A stretch of 64,000 bases of DNA. It comes from Allocoprobacillus halotolerans. GTDB lineage: Bacteria; Bacillota_I; Bacilli_A; Erysipelotrichales; Coprobacillaceae. Position numbers and translations under genes: made by a program. Each line of letters begins with the position of its first letter. The stretch's first letter is position 1. Shown piece by piece: positions 29,799 through 39,313 of this stretch. The DNA is taken from contig NZ_CP101620.1 in assembly GCF_024399475.1 (NCBI RefSeq), positions 1,469,608 to 1,533,607 of the forward strand. The letters are read 5' to 3'. The notes under the pieces are model-generated. The model did not search any database, was not told where the DNA came from, and saw only the letters and a list, made by a program, of their open reading frames with translations.

Positions 29799-30722
29799 AT
29801 GTTAAAGTATTTGTATATATATAATTATTCACCTCATGAACAAGACTTATGTGAAATGGAATTTAGACGTATTTTTCATGAAGATATGAAAACAAAATAC
29901 TATATCACGACTCAAGATTTTAATCATACAAGAAGTGGATATATAAGGGGAAAATTAAATATTTTATATGAGAGTTCTTGTTTTGATGAGATTGTCACTT
30001 TTATTGAACAACAGAAATATTGTTATTATGATTTTAAAGTGATTTATTTAAAAAATGAAATCAGCCATGTACCTTATCAGGAATCATTAGAAAAATGCAA
30101 AAGAGTTGCTTTGCCTATTGCTGGATCAGTCAATATGCATCATCCACGTGTTATTTTTGCTATTACGAAAATACATCAACAATGGTATTTTGGTATTTAT
30201 GAAGATAATAGGGTTTGGAATGAACATGGTAATAAACCACATTCTTATTCTCATTCATTAGCTTTAAGAGATGCCAGAGCAGTCGTGAATATTGCGATTG
30301 GTCAAGATTTGTCAAAGACAATTGTTGATCCATGTTGTGGAATAGGAACAGTTGTTTTAGAAGGATTAAGTATGAAAGCTAATATTGTTGGGTTTGATAT
30401 TAATAAATATGTGGCTTATCAGGCAAGATTGAATTTAGAACATTATGGCTATGATCCTTTGTTGATACAAAGACAAGATATGAAAACATTGACACAGAAA
30501 TATGATGTCTGTATTTTAGATATTCCTTATGGGGTTTATAGTCCTTTTACATATCAGCAACAATGTGAACTTTTAGAAAAAACAAGCGATCTTGCCAAAG
30601 AACTTGTTTTGGTATCACATATTTCCATGAATGAAAAATTAGAAGATATAGGTTATCATATTGAAGATCAGGCAATGATACAAAAAGGGAGTTTTCAAAG
30701 ATATATAACATACTGTAAATAG
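29799..30722 (+). CDS. RNA methyltransferase, UPF0020/Trm11-like
   Basis: 307 residues from the ATG after GAGGAAA. The C-terminal half is a Rossmann SAM-dependent methylase: motif I VDPCCGIGTVVLEGL, acidic residue in NIVGFDINKYVAYQARLNL, and motif IV ILDIPYGVYSPF, here DIPYG in place of D/N-PPY. KPHSYSHSLALRDARAVVNI is typical of the Trm11/TrmG10-like family acting on tRNA guanines. The N-terminal half has no THUMP motif I can define. Followed 11 bases later by the lipid kinase. Confidence 0.8.
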   Translation: MLKYLYIYNYSPHEQDLCEMEFRRIFHEDMKTKYYITTQDFNHTRSGYIRGKLNILYESSCFDEIVTFIEQQKYCYYDFKVIYLKNEISHVPYQESLEKCKRVALPIAGSVNMHHPRVIFAITKIHQQWYFGIYEDNRVWNEHGNKPHSYSHSLALRDARAVVNIAIGQDLSKTIVDPCCGIGTVVLEGLSMKANIVGFDINKYVAYQARLNLEHYGYDPLLIQRQDMKTLTQKYDVCILDIPYGVYSPFTYQQQCELLEKTSDLAKELVLVSHISMNEKLEDIGYHIEDQAMIQKGSFQRYITYCK

Positions 30723-30733
30723 GAGCGGGGAAA

Positions 30734-31599
30734 ATGAAACATATTTTTATGATGCATGATACAAAGCGTCATCATGATTTAGAAGGCATGATTCATGAAG
30801 TCATGCAAGAATATTCATATGAAGTGATTTATACAACATCTATGAAAGATAGTCAAAAATATATTCAAGATTGCTTAGAACCATCACGTTTTTATGCTGT
30901 AGGGGGAGATGGCACAATCAACGGTTTATTACAGGCACTTGTTTATACGAATCATGAGCTTGTAATTTTGCCTTATGGCACAGGCAATGATTTTTGTCAT
31001 ACACTAACAAAAGAAAAAATCTCAAGAAAATATTGAAACAGTCTTTACAACAAACAAGTCAAAAAGTAGATACCATACAAATTAATCAACATTATTATTT
31101 GAATTCAGCATGTTTTGGATTGGATAGTATCATCGCAAACCATGTTCATGATATATCAGATATTCCACTTGTGCCTGAATCTCAAAGTTATATTGTTTCT
31201 ATCTTTAAACAAGTTTTTCGTTATCAAAGTCAACATGTTAAAATTGTAAGTGATGGGAAGTGTCTTTATGATCATCCCGTTATTTTATGTACAGTAAATA
31301 ATGGGAAGTATTATGGTGGTGGTTTTCAAATCACGCCTCAAGCCAATATTCAAGATGGTTATATGGATATCTGTATTGTAGACCGTGTACCTAAAATAAA
31401 AATACCATATCTGGTCACTTATCTTCTTTCTCATCGACTTCATAAAAGACATGAAGTACATTTCTTTAAAGTGAAAGAAGTGACTGTTTATAGTCAGACA
31501 AGTTGTAATGTTGATGGAGAAGAAATGCAAGGAGATACATATCATCTACAAATTTGTCCACAATCACTTCAACTTGTGATGTATGGGGATTTTAAGTAA
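30734..31599 (+). CDS. Diacylglycerol/lipid kinase, YegS/DgkB type (apparent frameshift)
   Basis: Lipid kinase of the DAGK catalytic family. The nucleotide loop is FYAVGGDGTINGLLQALV near residue 60 and LPYGTGNDFCHTL near 85. C-terminal segments include CTVNNGKYYGGGFQITPQAN, DGYMDICIV and NVDGEEM, all typical. It phosphorylates diacylglycerol or another lipid at the membrane. The break at A6 31014-31019 is repaired by one A (TKEKNLKKILKQSL). Cotranscribed with the methyltransferase. Confidence 0.87.
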
Positions 31600-31642
31600 A
31601 AGATTTCATTGGAAAGATTATCTTTTTAATGAATCTTTTTTT
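31600..31642 (+). terminator. Terminator after lipid kinase
   Basis: AGATTTCATT and AATGAATCT arms with one mismatch, followed by TTTTTTT. Confidence 0.65.
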
Positions 31643-31725
31643 ATTGAAATATCATATATGCTTATATATAATGTGATGCTCTTTTAATGAAGTTTAATTT
31701 CAATCAAACTTCTACACTTAATCCA

Positions 31726-31764
31726 TAAAAAATGAGTAGTTATCATTTAACGATAACTACTCAT
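31726..31764 (-). terminator. Terminator of wall-anchored protein gene
   Basis: Perfect 13-bp arms (ATGAGTAGTTATC and GATAACTACTCAT); on the minus strand CATTTTTTATGG follows. Confidence 0.85.
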
Positions 31765-31783
31765 AAATCATTTGACATAATAT

Positions 31784-32365
31784 TTATTTTAAAGCTTTTT
31801 TCTTTTTGTTAAGAATAAGAATTGCAGCACCAACAAACGCTAATGAAGCAATAGATGCATATAATACAATATCACTATCATCAGAAGTTTTTGGTTTTGA
31901 ATCAGTTGTATTCGTATTTGTTGTAGAAGCAGCAGATTGAGATGGGTTAGGTTGAGTTTCTACAGCTGATTTGTTTGGTGAAGATGTTGTTTCATTTGAA
32001 TCTTCACTAGGTTTCGTAGTATGAGAAAGATCTTCGTTAGGTTTTATTGTATCTAATGGTTGATCTTCTAGAGTAGTTGGTTTTTGAGTGTCTTGTTTTG
32101 TGACAATGACATCAATTTCAATCGTTTTTCCATTAGCATTAACAACAATCTTTGTTTGACCTTCTCCTACAGCAGTAATAACACCATCTTTAACAGTTGC
32201 TACTTTTTCATCTTTTGAACTCCATTTTAATGGAATGTTGTTACCATCATAATCTTTAGCAGTGACATTAACTTTGACAGTATCACCGATTTTTAAATTT
32301 GATGACAAAGCAAATATTGCTAAAATAATTTCTAGTAAAATCAATAAATATTTTGGCATTTTCAT
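31784..32365 (-). CDS. Ig-like (BIG_2) surface protein with LPXTG-like anchor
   Basis: 193 residues. A hydrophobic N-terminus (YLLILLEIILAIFALSS) leads straight into one BIG_2 domain (LKIGDTVKVNVTAKDYDG, WSSKDEKVATVKDGVITAVG). A Ser/Thr/Pro-rich stalk follows, then KPKTSDDSDIVLYASIASLA, a variant LPXTG-type sorting signal, a membrane helix and a KKKKALK tail. It would be fixed to the wall by sortase. The signal region is odd and abrupt, and a hydrolase fragment lies directly upstream. A deletion that fused two genes is likely. Confidence 0.75.
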   Translation of the reverse strand: MKMPKYLLILLEIILAIFALSSNLKIGDTVKVNVTAKDYDGNNIPLKWSSKDEKVATVKDGVITAVGEGQTKIVVNANGKTIEIDVIVTKQDTQKPTTLEDQPLDTIKPNEDLSHTTKPSEDSNETTSSPNKSAVETQPNPSQSAASTTNTNTTDSKPKTSDDSDIVLYASIASLAFVGAAILILNKKKKALK

Positions 32366-32379
32366 CTACTCCTAGTAGC

Positions 32380-32577
32380 TTAAATTGGAACAGTTGCATA
32401 CTTAACGATTTGTTTGTTATTCTCTTTATTTCCCATAAAAGTTAAAGAAATCTCATAACCACGAGGAATAATGGCAACGTTATTTGCACTTATATCCCCG
32501 TATTCATCGTAGGTACGCCCTAGAAAGTGCTTCCCATCTGCTGATTTACAGGTAAAACTACTACAACTAGCTTTCAT
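32380..32577 (-). pseudogene. Choloylglycine (bile salt) hydrolase-like N-terminal fragment
   Basis: 65 residues starting MKASCSSFTCKSADGKHFLG then RTYDEYGD and IIPRGYEISLTFMG. This is the N-terminus of linear amide C-N hydrolases (bile salt hydrolase / penicillin V acylase), in which a near-terminal Cys becomes the nucleophile. The frame stops after KYATVPI, where about 250 more residues would be expected. The missing part is not nearby, so it is a truncated gene. It is read from a MerR-type promoter at 32610-32640. Confidence 0.65.
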
Positions 32578-32609
32578 AAAATATTCTCTTAATCTTAGTT
32601 TACAATAAT

Positions 32610-32640
32610 AGCATAAACTATACACTAAGTATAAAGTCAA
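32610..32640 (-). promoter_or_regulatory. MerR-type promoter P3 (toward hydrolase fragment)
   Basis: Minus strand: TTGACT (32640-32635), a 19-base spacer TTATACTTAGTGTATAGTT, TATGCT (32615-32610). The long spacer and the dyad match the other two MerR sites nearby. It overlaps the GNAT stop codon. Confidence 0.65.
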
Positions 32641-33266
32641 TAGGTTATATTCTGATAGTCATAGATAAAGAAATTCATTTTAGCTGACTGTCCGTTGATG
32701 TTGAAGATATGCTCTTTTTCGCAACGTCGTGTCAAGCCTTGATGTTCATAAAATCCATAGTTACAGCTTGTGTCCGTAAACAAGTAAAATTCATTTAGGC
32801 TTCGACGTTTCATATAATCAAGAGCTGACTGGAAAAGTTGTTTACCTATCCCTTTTCCCTGACAGGAAGAACTGACGGCGAATAGAGCTAATTCTGCTGG
32901 ATATGTTTTTTGACAATCATTCAACAACTGCCTGTCTATTCCGTTTACATTTTTAAAGATTTGGGAAACTTTTCTTCCTTCACTGGAAAGATACAGCTTT
33001 AGAATAGATTTAATCTGTCTATAACGATTATAGAGGGTACATCTATGGGCTTTGATGTCTTTTACTAAAATTATTCCTACTATTTCATCATTGAGTATGG
33101 CTACCTGTGAATAGGTATAATTCGTTAGACAACTGCTCAAAAAGACTTCTGCCAGCTTGGAAGCTGTTTTGGGACTGCTAAATTCATCATAGTGCCATGT
33201 TTCTCTGATAATTTCTTTTAAAGGCTGAAAATCCTGTTTCTGATATTCTCTAAATTTTATCTGCAT
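32637..33266 (-). CDS. GNAT N-acetyltransferase
   Basis: 209 residues with the GNAT acetyl-CoA site SSCQGKGIGKQLFQSALDYM (Q/R-x-x-G-x-G/A) near residue 135, preceded by LALFAVS and followed by FYLFTDTSCNYGFYEHQGL. Typical small-molecule or protein N-acetyltransferase; substrate unknown. Preceded by CAAGGAGA. It is divergent from the MerR gene and driven by a MerR-type 19-bp-spacer promoter, so it probably belongs to that regulator's response. Confidence 0.88.
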   Translation of the reverse strand: MQIKFREYQKQDFQPLKEIIRETWHYDEFSSPKTASKLAEVFLSSCLTNYTYSQVAILNDEIVGIILVKDIKAHRCTLYNRYRQIKSILKLYLSSEGRKVSQIFKNVNGIDRQLLNDCQKTYPAELALFAVSSSCQGKGIGKQLFQSALDYMKRRSLNEFYLFTDTSCNYGFYEHQGLTRRCEKEHIFNINGQSAKMNFFIYDYQNITY

Positions 33267-33302
33267 TGCAATATCTCCTTGTACTTGTATTTTACATCTA
33301 CT

Positions 33303-33333
33303 ATAATAATCTTTACAGTAACTGTAATGTCAA
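33303..33333 (-). promoter_or_regulatory. MerR-type promoter P1 (GNAT)
   Basis: Minus strand: TTGACA (33333-33328), a 19-base spacer TTACAGTTACTGTAAAGAT, TATTAT (33308-33303). The dyad TTACAGT-TACTGTAA sits centrally in the overlong spacer, the hallmark of MerR-activated promoters. Confidence 0.8.
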
Positions 33334-33357
33334 TACTGTGAAAGGAGATTTTTAGAA

Positions 33358-34170
33358 ATGACACATACCAATATAAAAATGACAACAGCTCAGTTTGCAA
33401 AACTGCATAAAGTCAACAAACGAACACTGCATTATTACGATAATATCGGACTGTTCTCTCCCTCGACAAAAGGTGATAATGGCTATCGTTACTATGATGT
33501 ATCACAGAGTATAACATTTGAGTATATCCGTATGCTGAAAGAAATGAATATGAGCATAGAGGAAATTACAGATTACTATAAACATCCCACAGCAGATAAA
33601 TTCTTGAAAATTGCAGATATGAAAGAAACAGAATTGGATTTGGAAATCCAAAAGTTGAAACGCATTAAAAAAATATTAAAGGCAAAAAAAGACCAAATAC
33701 GCCTTTGTGAAGATTTACAGGAACAGGAAATCAGAATTGAAGAATGTAAGGCGGTGAAACTATCTGTGTTACCCTACGATTTTGTTGATGATGATATATC
33801 GCATATTTTCGCTTTTCTTAACGATAATTGGAGCATAGAACAAATACGCATGGGAGTGGGAAGTTTTATTTCACTTGATAAAGTAATCAATAAAGCTTTT
33901 GAACGGTATGATGGGATTTATACTTATATGCTAGGAAAAACTACCGTATCTGATACGCTTGTCAGATCAAAAGGAAAATATCTTTGTGGCTATCAGAAAG
34001 GCAGTTGGGATAAAGCCCCCGCCATGTATGAGAAAATGATAGCCTATGCACGTCAAAATAACCTTATGCTGACAGGATATGCCTATGAAATAGGACTGAA
34101 TGAATTTACCATTTCCAGCCCAGAAGAGTATGTTACAAAGTTTATGATTAAGATTGAGGAAAAGTATTGA
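33358..34170 (+). CDS. MerR-family regulator with GyrI-like effector domain
   Basis: 270 residues. Residues 8-75 are a MerR winged helix (TTAQFAKLHKVNKRTLHYYD, NIGLFSPSTKGDNGYRYYD). A dimer helix follows (EIQKLKRIKKILKAKKDQIR). The C-terminal 150 residues resemble the BmrR/GyrI effector-binding fold that senses drugs or other amphipathic compounds (YLCGYQKGSWDKAPAMYEKM). Three nearby promoters with the same dyad in 19-bp spacers define a small local regulon: GNAT, the membrane protein downstream, and the hydrolase fragment. An AAAGGAGA ribosome site is present. Confidence 0.9.
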   Translation: MTHTNIKMTTAQFAKLHKVNKRTLHYYDNIGLFSPSTKGDNGYRYYDVSQSITFEYIRMLKEMNMSIEEITDYYKHPTADKFLKIADMKETELDLEIQKLKRIKKILKAKKDQIRLCEDLQEQEIRIEECKAVKLSVLPYDFVDDDISHIFAFLNDNWSIEQIRMGVGSFISLDKVINKAFERYDGIYTYMLGKTTVSDTLVRSKGKYLCGYQKGSWDKAPAMYEKMIAYARQNNLMLTGYAYEIGLNEFTISSPEEYVTKFMIKIEEKY

Positions 34171-34197
34171 CTTTACACTTACTGTATAGTTTATACT
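34167..34197 (+). promoter_or_regulatory. MerR-type promoter P2 (membrane protein)
   Basis: TTGACT (34167-34172), a 19-base spacer TTACACTTACTGTATAGTT, TATACT (34192-34197). It starts inside the merR stop codon and is an inverted copy of P3. Confidence 0.75.
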
Positions 34198-34227
34198 AAA
34201 AAATATTATTTTAAGGTGGTGTCAAAA

Positions 34228-34626
34228 ATGAAATGGATATTTCTCTTGCTGATTGTCGTAATTAAAATAATCTTGGATAAAGGATTGGTATTAGGACTTG
34301 TTTTATTATCGGTTTGGTTTAAAGGAAAATCAATTAAAAATTCTACCCTTGCATGGAACAAATATTTTCTGTCCATGAAAGAGAGCTTCTTAACTAAATA
34401 TTTTATCGTACTTTATTTTATTTCCACTGTTTTATCTTCCTGTATTGCTTATGTGCTTTTCAGTGTATTTGAATTTCAAAATCCTCTGCTTAAGACAATT
34501 CTGCTTGCTATAGTGTGTATTGTACTTTCTATAAAGAGGTATAAAGTGAAAGGAAAGCAGGCAATAAAGGACGGATTAGATAAGGCTCAAAAATCTGTGG
34601 TAGAGGAAGAAATGGAAAAAGTTTAG
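34228..34626 (+). CDS. Small membrane protein of the MerR regulon
   Basis: 132 residues from ATG 34228, eight bases after AAGGTGG. Hydrophobic helices are WIFLLLIVVIKIILDKGLVL, FIVLYFISTVLSSCIAYVLF and LLKTILLAIVCIVLSI, followed by a basic, then charged tail (KQAIKDGLDKAQKSVVEEEM). No family recognised. Its own MerR-type promoter suggests a membrane stress or efflux-related role, by context only. Confidence 0.7.
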   Translation: MKWIFLLLIVVIKIILDKGLVLGLVLLSVWFKGKSIKNSTLAWNKYFLSMKESFLTKYFIVLYFISTVLSSCIAYVLFSVFEFQNPLLKTILLAIVCIVLSIKRYKVKGKQAIKDGLDKAQKSVVEEEMEKV

Positions 34627-34721
34627 GAGATTGATAAGATGATTGGACTTAAAAACGAGATATAAAAAAGCAATGAAGTTTGAAATCAAACGAAGTAATC
34701 AATGGAATAAAGAAAGAAAAT

Positions 34722-34760
34722 ATAGGGAGATACACAGTTATTTGTGCTATCTCCCTTAGC
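34722..34760. terminator. Terminator-like hairpin
   Basis: AGGGAGATA and TATCTCCCT arms, extended by internal CAC/GTG pairing. Downstream of the MerR-regulon membrane gene. The 100 bases between hold no gene I can support. Confidence 0.6.
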
Positions 34761-34855
34761 CGTTTTATCATCATATCAAGGCTCATTCAATCGTGGTAAA
34801 ATGAATGTTTTCCTATACTTCAAAATGCTTGAAAGTATTGTATTTATGCGGATAA

Positions 34856-35356
34856 TCAAAAATCAGATATAAAATTTAAATCAAATTTTTTATAATATTT
34901 AGAAAATAAATTCTTTTCATTCAATTCATAGACTTCATTTTTTATACAATAGTAAGATTGTCCATCTTGAAAATAAATATCTAGTACTGTTTGTGAATCT
35001 CTAATATTAGAAACAATTATAAATGATTTAGATGTTTGTGTTGTTCCAAAAAGAATAGTAGGAATACGAGTATAACGGTAAGACATTTCTACAGGTATCC
35101 TTAAAGATGCATGAAAATTATGATTGGTTGTTTTAACATCATTTGTATACATTGCTAGTATATGAAAAATATCTTCAAAGTTATGATGAAAAGGCATGGC
35201 TAAACAACTGCCTTTCTTTTGCAGTTCATCTTCATTTATTGGGAGTTTTCCTTTATATAAATATTGGGACAGTTCTAATATTTTTTGTTTTGATAAAGAT
35301 TTAAAAACAATATATCCTGTAACTTGATTATCTAAGTAGAGTTCATCTAGAGTCAT
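34856..35356 (-). CDS. Hypothetical protein
   Basis: 166 residues from ATG 35356 (MTLDELYLDNQVTGYIVFKS), after GGAAAGGAAG. No signal peptide or membrane helix; mixed alpha/beta composition with aromatic-rich stretches (MSYRYTRIPTILFGTTQ, YYKKFDLNFISDF). I do not recognise the family. It lies alone beside asnB. Confidence 0.65.
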   Translation of the reverse strand: MTLDELYLDNQVTGYIVFKSLSKQKILELSQYLYKGKLPINEDELQKKGSCLAMPFHHNFEDIFHILAMYTNDVKTTNHNFHASLRIPVEMSYRYTRIPTILFGTTQTSKSFIIVSNIRDSQTVLDIYFQDGQSYYCIKNEVYELNEKNLFSKYYKKFDLNFISDF

Positions 35357-35447
35357 GATAAACACTTCCTTTCCTTTTTATTTTATAACATATAATAAAG
35401 ATAATCTATATAAACTGTTTTTTAACAAAAAAACACCAGACATAAAT

Positions 35448-37272
35448 CTAGTGTTTATATTCTTCAGCAAAGAAAACTTGATGCCATAATGAGAAACAGT
35501 AAACTGTCCATATTTTTTTATAATAGTCATGTTTATGATTTTTATGGTCTTCTAACATTGATAATAATTTTTGATCATCAAAGAGTTGTTTAATAATAGG
35601 TGTTTGTAATCCTTCATACACTTTTTGATAAAGATCATCTTCACGCATCCATTCTCTTAATGGAACAGGGAATCCTAATTTCTTTTTCTTATAAGCTTCA
35701 TTAGGAATGACTTTTTTGCGGCTTGTCTTAATAAGACTTTTGTGTTTTCTTTTGTGACTTTTTGATTATCTTTTAATTGACTAGCCACTTGGAATACTTC
35801 TTTATCTGTAAAAGGTACACGACTTTCAATGGAATGAGCCATTGTCATCTTATCACCTTTTTGTAAAATATCTTTAATAAACCATGTCTGCAAATCAAAA
35901 GCTTGTCTTTTTTGAATATTGGTTGCCTTTTTGACATAATCAAAGACATTGCCTACAATATCTTGATGACTATGTAAATGACTTGTATCTTTTAATAAAT
36001 GTTTACAGTCATTATCTGAAAAGACAGGATTGACACCCACATAATAATCTTCAATACGTTCACCATTTCTAATTAAGAAAGGGACACCTTTAAATGTAGG
36101 AAGGTGTTTACATAAAGAAGCAATCGCATGTCTAATAAAGAATGGTAACTTTCCATAAATACCACTATCAATATCACCACGATAAGTATTATATCCACCA
36201 AAGAATTCATCTGCGCCTTCGCCAGATAAAACAACTTTAACATCCTGACTAGCAAGTTGACTAACAAAATATAATGCGACAGCAGCTGGATCAGCAGTTG
36301 GTTCATCTAAATGATACATAATCTTGGGTAAAACTTGAAGATATTCTTCTTTAGAAATAATCTTGCTTTTATTTTCAATACCTAACTGTTGTGTTAAATC
36401 TTTAGCATAGCTAATTTCATTATATCTTTCATCATTATATCCCACTGTATAAGTATGTTGTGGTCTAGCTAGTGAAACAAGATATGATGAATCAATACCA
36501 CTACTTAAAAATGAACCAACTTCAACATCAGCAATCAAATGGTGTTGAATAGAATCTTTCATAATTTGATCAATGGCTGCAATCATTTCTTGATCTGTTT
36601 TATATTGGTCTTTAAAAGCAATAGAATAATAACGTTTGATTTCAATAGATTGATTCTTATAAATCAAATAATGTCCTGGTAATAATTGTTTTACATTTTT
36701 AAAGAATGTATTTTCACCAGCCACATAATTCATCTTTAAATAAATATCTAAAACATCAGTATTTAATTCCTTATGAAAATCAGGATGATCTAAAAATCCT
36801 TTGATTTCACTAGCAAATAAGAAATGTTGAGGATCATTATAATAATAGAAAGGTTTAATGCCAAAATGATCTCTAGCACAGAATAATTCATGTGTCTTTG
36901 TATCGTATAATGCAAAGGCAAACATTCCTCTTAAATAATTCACAACATCATAACGATATTCTTGAAATCCATGTAAAATGACTTCTGTATCACTATGTGT
37001 TAAAAAAGTATGACCTTTAGCTTCTAAATCTTTTTTAATTCCAAATAATTATAAATTTCTCCATTAAAAACAATAACGAGATTGTCTGATTTCATAGGTT
37101 GTTGACCACCAGCTAAATCAATAATTGATAAACGGCGATGTCCTAAAGCTACATATTCATCAATAAACTGACCTTCACCATCGGGACCTCTATGGGCAAT
37201 TCGATCCATCATTTTTTTTAATATTTGACTTGCATTTTCATTGGTTGGTGCGAATCCAACTATTCCACACAT
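35448..37272 (-). CDS. asnB: Asparagine synthetase B, glutamine-hydrolysing (two apparent frameshifts)
   Basis: Starts MCGIVGFAPTNENASQIL, with Cys2 as the class II amidotransferase nucleophile, then AHRGPDGEGQFID and FNGEIYNYLEL. The synthetase domain shows the PP-loop FLSSGIDSSYLVSLARPQ and VVLSGEGADEFFGGYNTYRG. It makes Asn from Asp, Gln and ATP. Two breaks, at T6 37031-37036 and T6 35712-35717, are both cured by one extra T (giving KKDLEAKGHTFLTHSDTEVI and KKVIPNEAYKKKKLGFPVP). The whole chain is about 608 residues, the family norm. The start is at 37272, not the longer in-frame codon. Confidence 0.9.
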
Positions 37273-37334
37273 TATAATCACATCCTTCGTGAAAGCATTA
37301 TAACACGCTTTTTCATATAAACAAATAAAAAGTA

Positions 37335-37360
37335 AAGAAAAAGAGGACTTAATCCTCTTT
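37335..37360 (-). terminator. Terminator of zinc-ribbon gene
   Basis: Minus strand AAAGAGGA-TTAAG-TCCTCTTTTTC, overlapping the stop codon. Confidence 0.75.
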
Positions 37361-37540
37361 TACATCCACATATAATTCTACATACCCACATTTTTTACAT
37401 AACGCAGCTTTTAAAGGATATTCACTTTTTTTAAGATTTTCATTTTTTTCAATCAATGTAAAATCACTAATTGGTTGTGCTGTATCCTTGATATAACAAT
37501 CTTCTTTCATTTCACTATGACATCTTGGACATTTTCTCAT
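37349..37540 (-). CDS. Small zinc-ribbon protein
   Basis: 63 residues with two CxxC knuckles, RKCPRCHSEMKEDCYI and ALCKKCGYVELYVD, forming one zinc ribbon. An AGAGGTGG ribosome site precedes the ATG. Resembles the short nucleic-acid-binding zinc-ribbon proteins of Firmicutes; function unknown. Confidence 0.75.
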   Translation of the reverse strand: MRKCPRCHSEMKEDCYIKDTAQPISDFTLIEKNENLKKSEYPLKAALCKKCGYVELYVDVKED

Positions 37541-37690
37541 CTATACCACCTCTTTACTATTATTATACAAAATTTTAAAAAGAAAACAAAGAAAAAGAAA
37601 AAATGGATGATAATGATTTTACAAGAAAACCATTATTTCCCATTTTATTCGTTGAAATATATGTTATAATATGTCGAGGAGAGTGATAAG

Positions 37691-38383
37691 ATGATCAAAC
37701 TTAAAAATGTAACAAAAGTGTATAAGACCGGTGTAAGAGCCGTTAATAATATGAATGTTGATATTGGTGAAGGAGAATTTGTTTATGTGATTGGGCCTAC
37801 TGGAGCTGGAAAATCAACGTTTATCAAATTATTATATCGTGAAGAAAAAGCTAGTTCTGGTAAAGTGATTGTTGCAGGGCAGGATGTCTCAAAAATTAAA
37901 GATCGTAAAGTTCCTTATTTTAGAAGAAATATTGGTGTTGTTTTTCAAAACTTTAGATTATTACCAAAGAAAACTGTTTTTGAAAATGTTGCTTTTACAT
38001 TAGAAGTTACAGATACCCCAAAAGTCCAAATTAGAAAGAAAGTCAGAAGAACATTAGAACTTGTAGGGTTGGAAGATAAAGCCAATGCTTTTCCTCATGA
38101 GTTATCTGGTGGTCAACAACAACGTGTAGCAATTGCAAGAGCGATAGTAAATACACCTAAAGTTTTGATTGCTGATGAACCAACAGGAAATCTTGATCCT
38201 GATACATCAAATGAAATTATTGAACTATTAGAGAGAATTAATGAAGTGGATCATACAACAATTCTTGTGGTTACACATGATAAAGAAATTGTTCAAAAAC
38301 ATAAAAAGAGAACAATATTGATTGAAGATGGATGTATAAAAACAGATACAAGTGTAGGAGGTTATGTAGATGGAGCTTATTAG
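37691..38383 (+). CDS. ftsE: Cell division ATP-binding protein FtsE
   Basis: 230 residues, a full ABC ATPase: Walker A VIGPTGAGKSTFIKL, signature ELSGGQQQRVAIARAI, Walker B VLIADEPTGNLDPD, H-loop LVVTHDKE. YRREKAS-type FtsE features include RRNIGVVFQNFRLLPKKTVF. With FtsX it controls peptidoglycan hydrolases at the division site. CGAGGAGAG ribosome site. The stop overlaps the ftsX start by 14 bases. Confidence 0.95.
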   Translation: MIKLKNVTKVYKTGVRAVNNMNVDIGEGEFVYVIGPTGAGKSTFIKLLYREEKASSGKVIVAGQDVSKIKDRKVPYFRRNIGVVFQNFRLLPKKTVFENVAFTLEVTDTPKVQIRKKVRRTLELVGLEDKANAFPHELSGGQQQRVAIARAIVNTPKVLIADEPTGNLDPDTSNEIIELLERINEVDHTTILVVTHDKEIVQKHKKRTILIEDGCIKTDTSVGGYVDGAY

Positions 38384-39273
38384 TTGTATAAGAAACTTTC
38401 CTAAACATTGTAAAACAGCATTTCAGAATATTTGGCGAAATGGAGTGATGTCAGTATCTTCTATTTTTGCAGTAACAATTACATTGTTGTTGATTGCTGT
38501 GATTGGTGTTATTGCGATTAATGTTCAGGATGTGACTTATAGTATTGAAGATAGTTTAACCATCTATGTGAAGATGGATCGTGAAATTAGTGATAAACAG
38601 GCTCAAGAAATATTGCCTGATATTGAAAAGATAGATGGTGTAAAAAAGCGACATTTTCATCTAAGGAAAATGAATTGGATAAAATGATTGAAAAACAAGA
38701 TGAAGATGGTAAAAAATTGTTTGAAGGTTATCGTGAAAATAATCCACTAGGTGCAGCTTACATAGTCGAAGTCAATGATGCTAGCGAGATAGATACTGTG
38801 GCAGATAAGATTAGTGCCTTAGATCATGTTAATGATGCGACATCAGGGGAGCATCAACAAAGACTTTAGTTGATACTTTAGAAACAATAAGAAATGGTGG
38901 AGCTGTATTTGTTGTAGGTTTAACGATTGTCGTTTTATTTATGATAGCTAATACAATTAAAATAACAATTACTTCACGTCAAACAGAAATCAGTATCATG
39001 CGTATGGTTGGTGCCAGCAATTGGTATATCCGTTTACCATATATGTTAGAAGGTGTCTTTATTGGAATGTTAGGAGCAATTATTCCTATTTTGGTTGTTT
39101 ACTTTGGGTATAATTGGATGTATAGTGGCGCAGCTGATTTTTTACCATCAATGGTTTCAATGCGTGCACCAATGCCATTTATTTGGCAGTGTTCAGGTCT
39201 TTTGGTGGCTTTAGGAAGTGGAGTCGGTTTAATTGGAAGTTTTGTATCAGTAAGAAAATTTTTGAAATTTTAA
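38370..39273 (+). CDS. ftsX: Cell division permease FtsX (two apparent frameshifts)
   Basis: About 301 residues. The FtsX N-terminus is FPKHCKTAFQNIWRNGVMSV followed by a first helix, an extracellular loop (SIEDSLTIYVKMDREISDKQ), then three C-terminal helices with EISIMRMVGASNWYIRLPYM. Breaks at A6 38642-38647 and G4 38846-38849 are each repaired by one base (KKATFSSKENELDKMIEKQ; ATSGGASTKTLVDTLETIR). Two independent one-base losses in one cell-division gene argue for sequence error rather than decay. Confidence 0.9.
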
Positions 39274-39306
39274 AAGCTTTAGGTCTTTTCCTAAGGCTTT
39301 TTTGGA
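39273..39306 (+). terminator. Terminator after ftsX
   Basis: AAAGCTTTAGG and CCTAAGGCTTT arms with one mismatch, then TTTT. Confidence 0.8.
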
Positions 39307-39313
39307 GGTTATA

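Noticed and set aside
34640-34760. Possible short gene after the MerR-regulon membrane protein (MIGLK...)
   Set aside because: Good ribosome-like site, but the frame closes after eight codons and no repair gives a recognisable protein.
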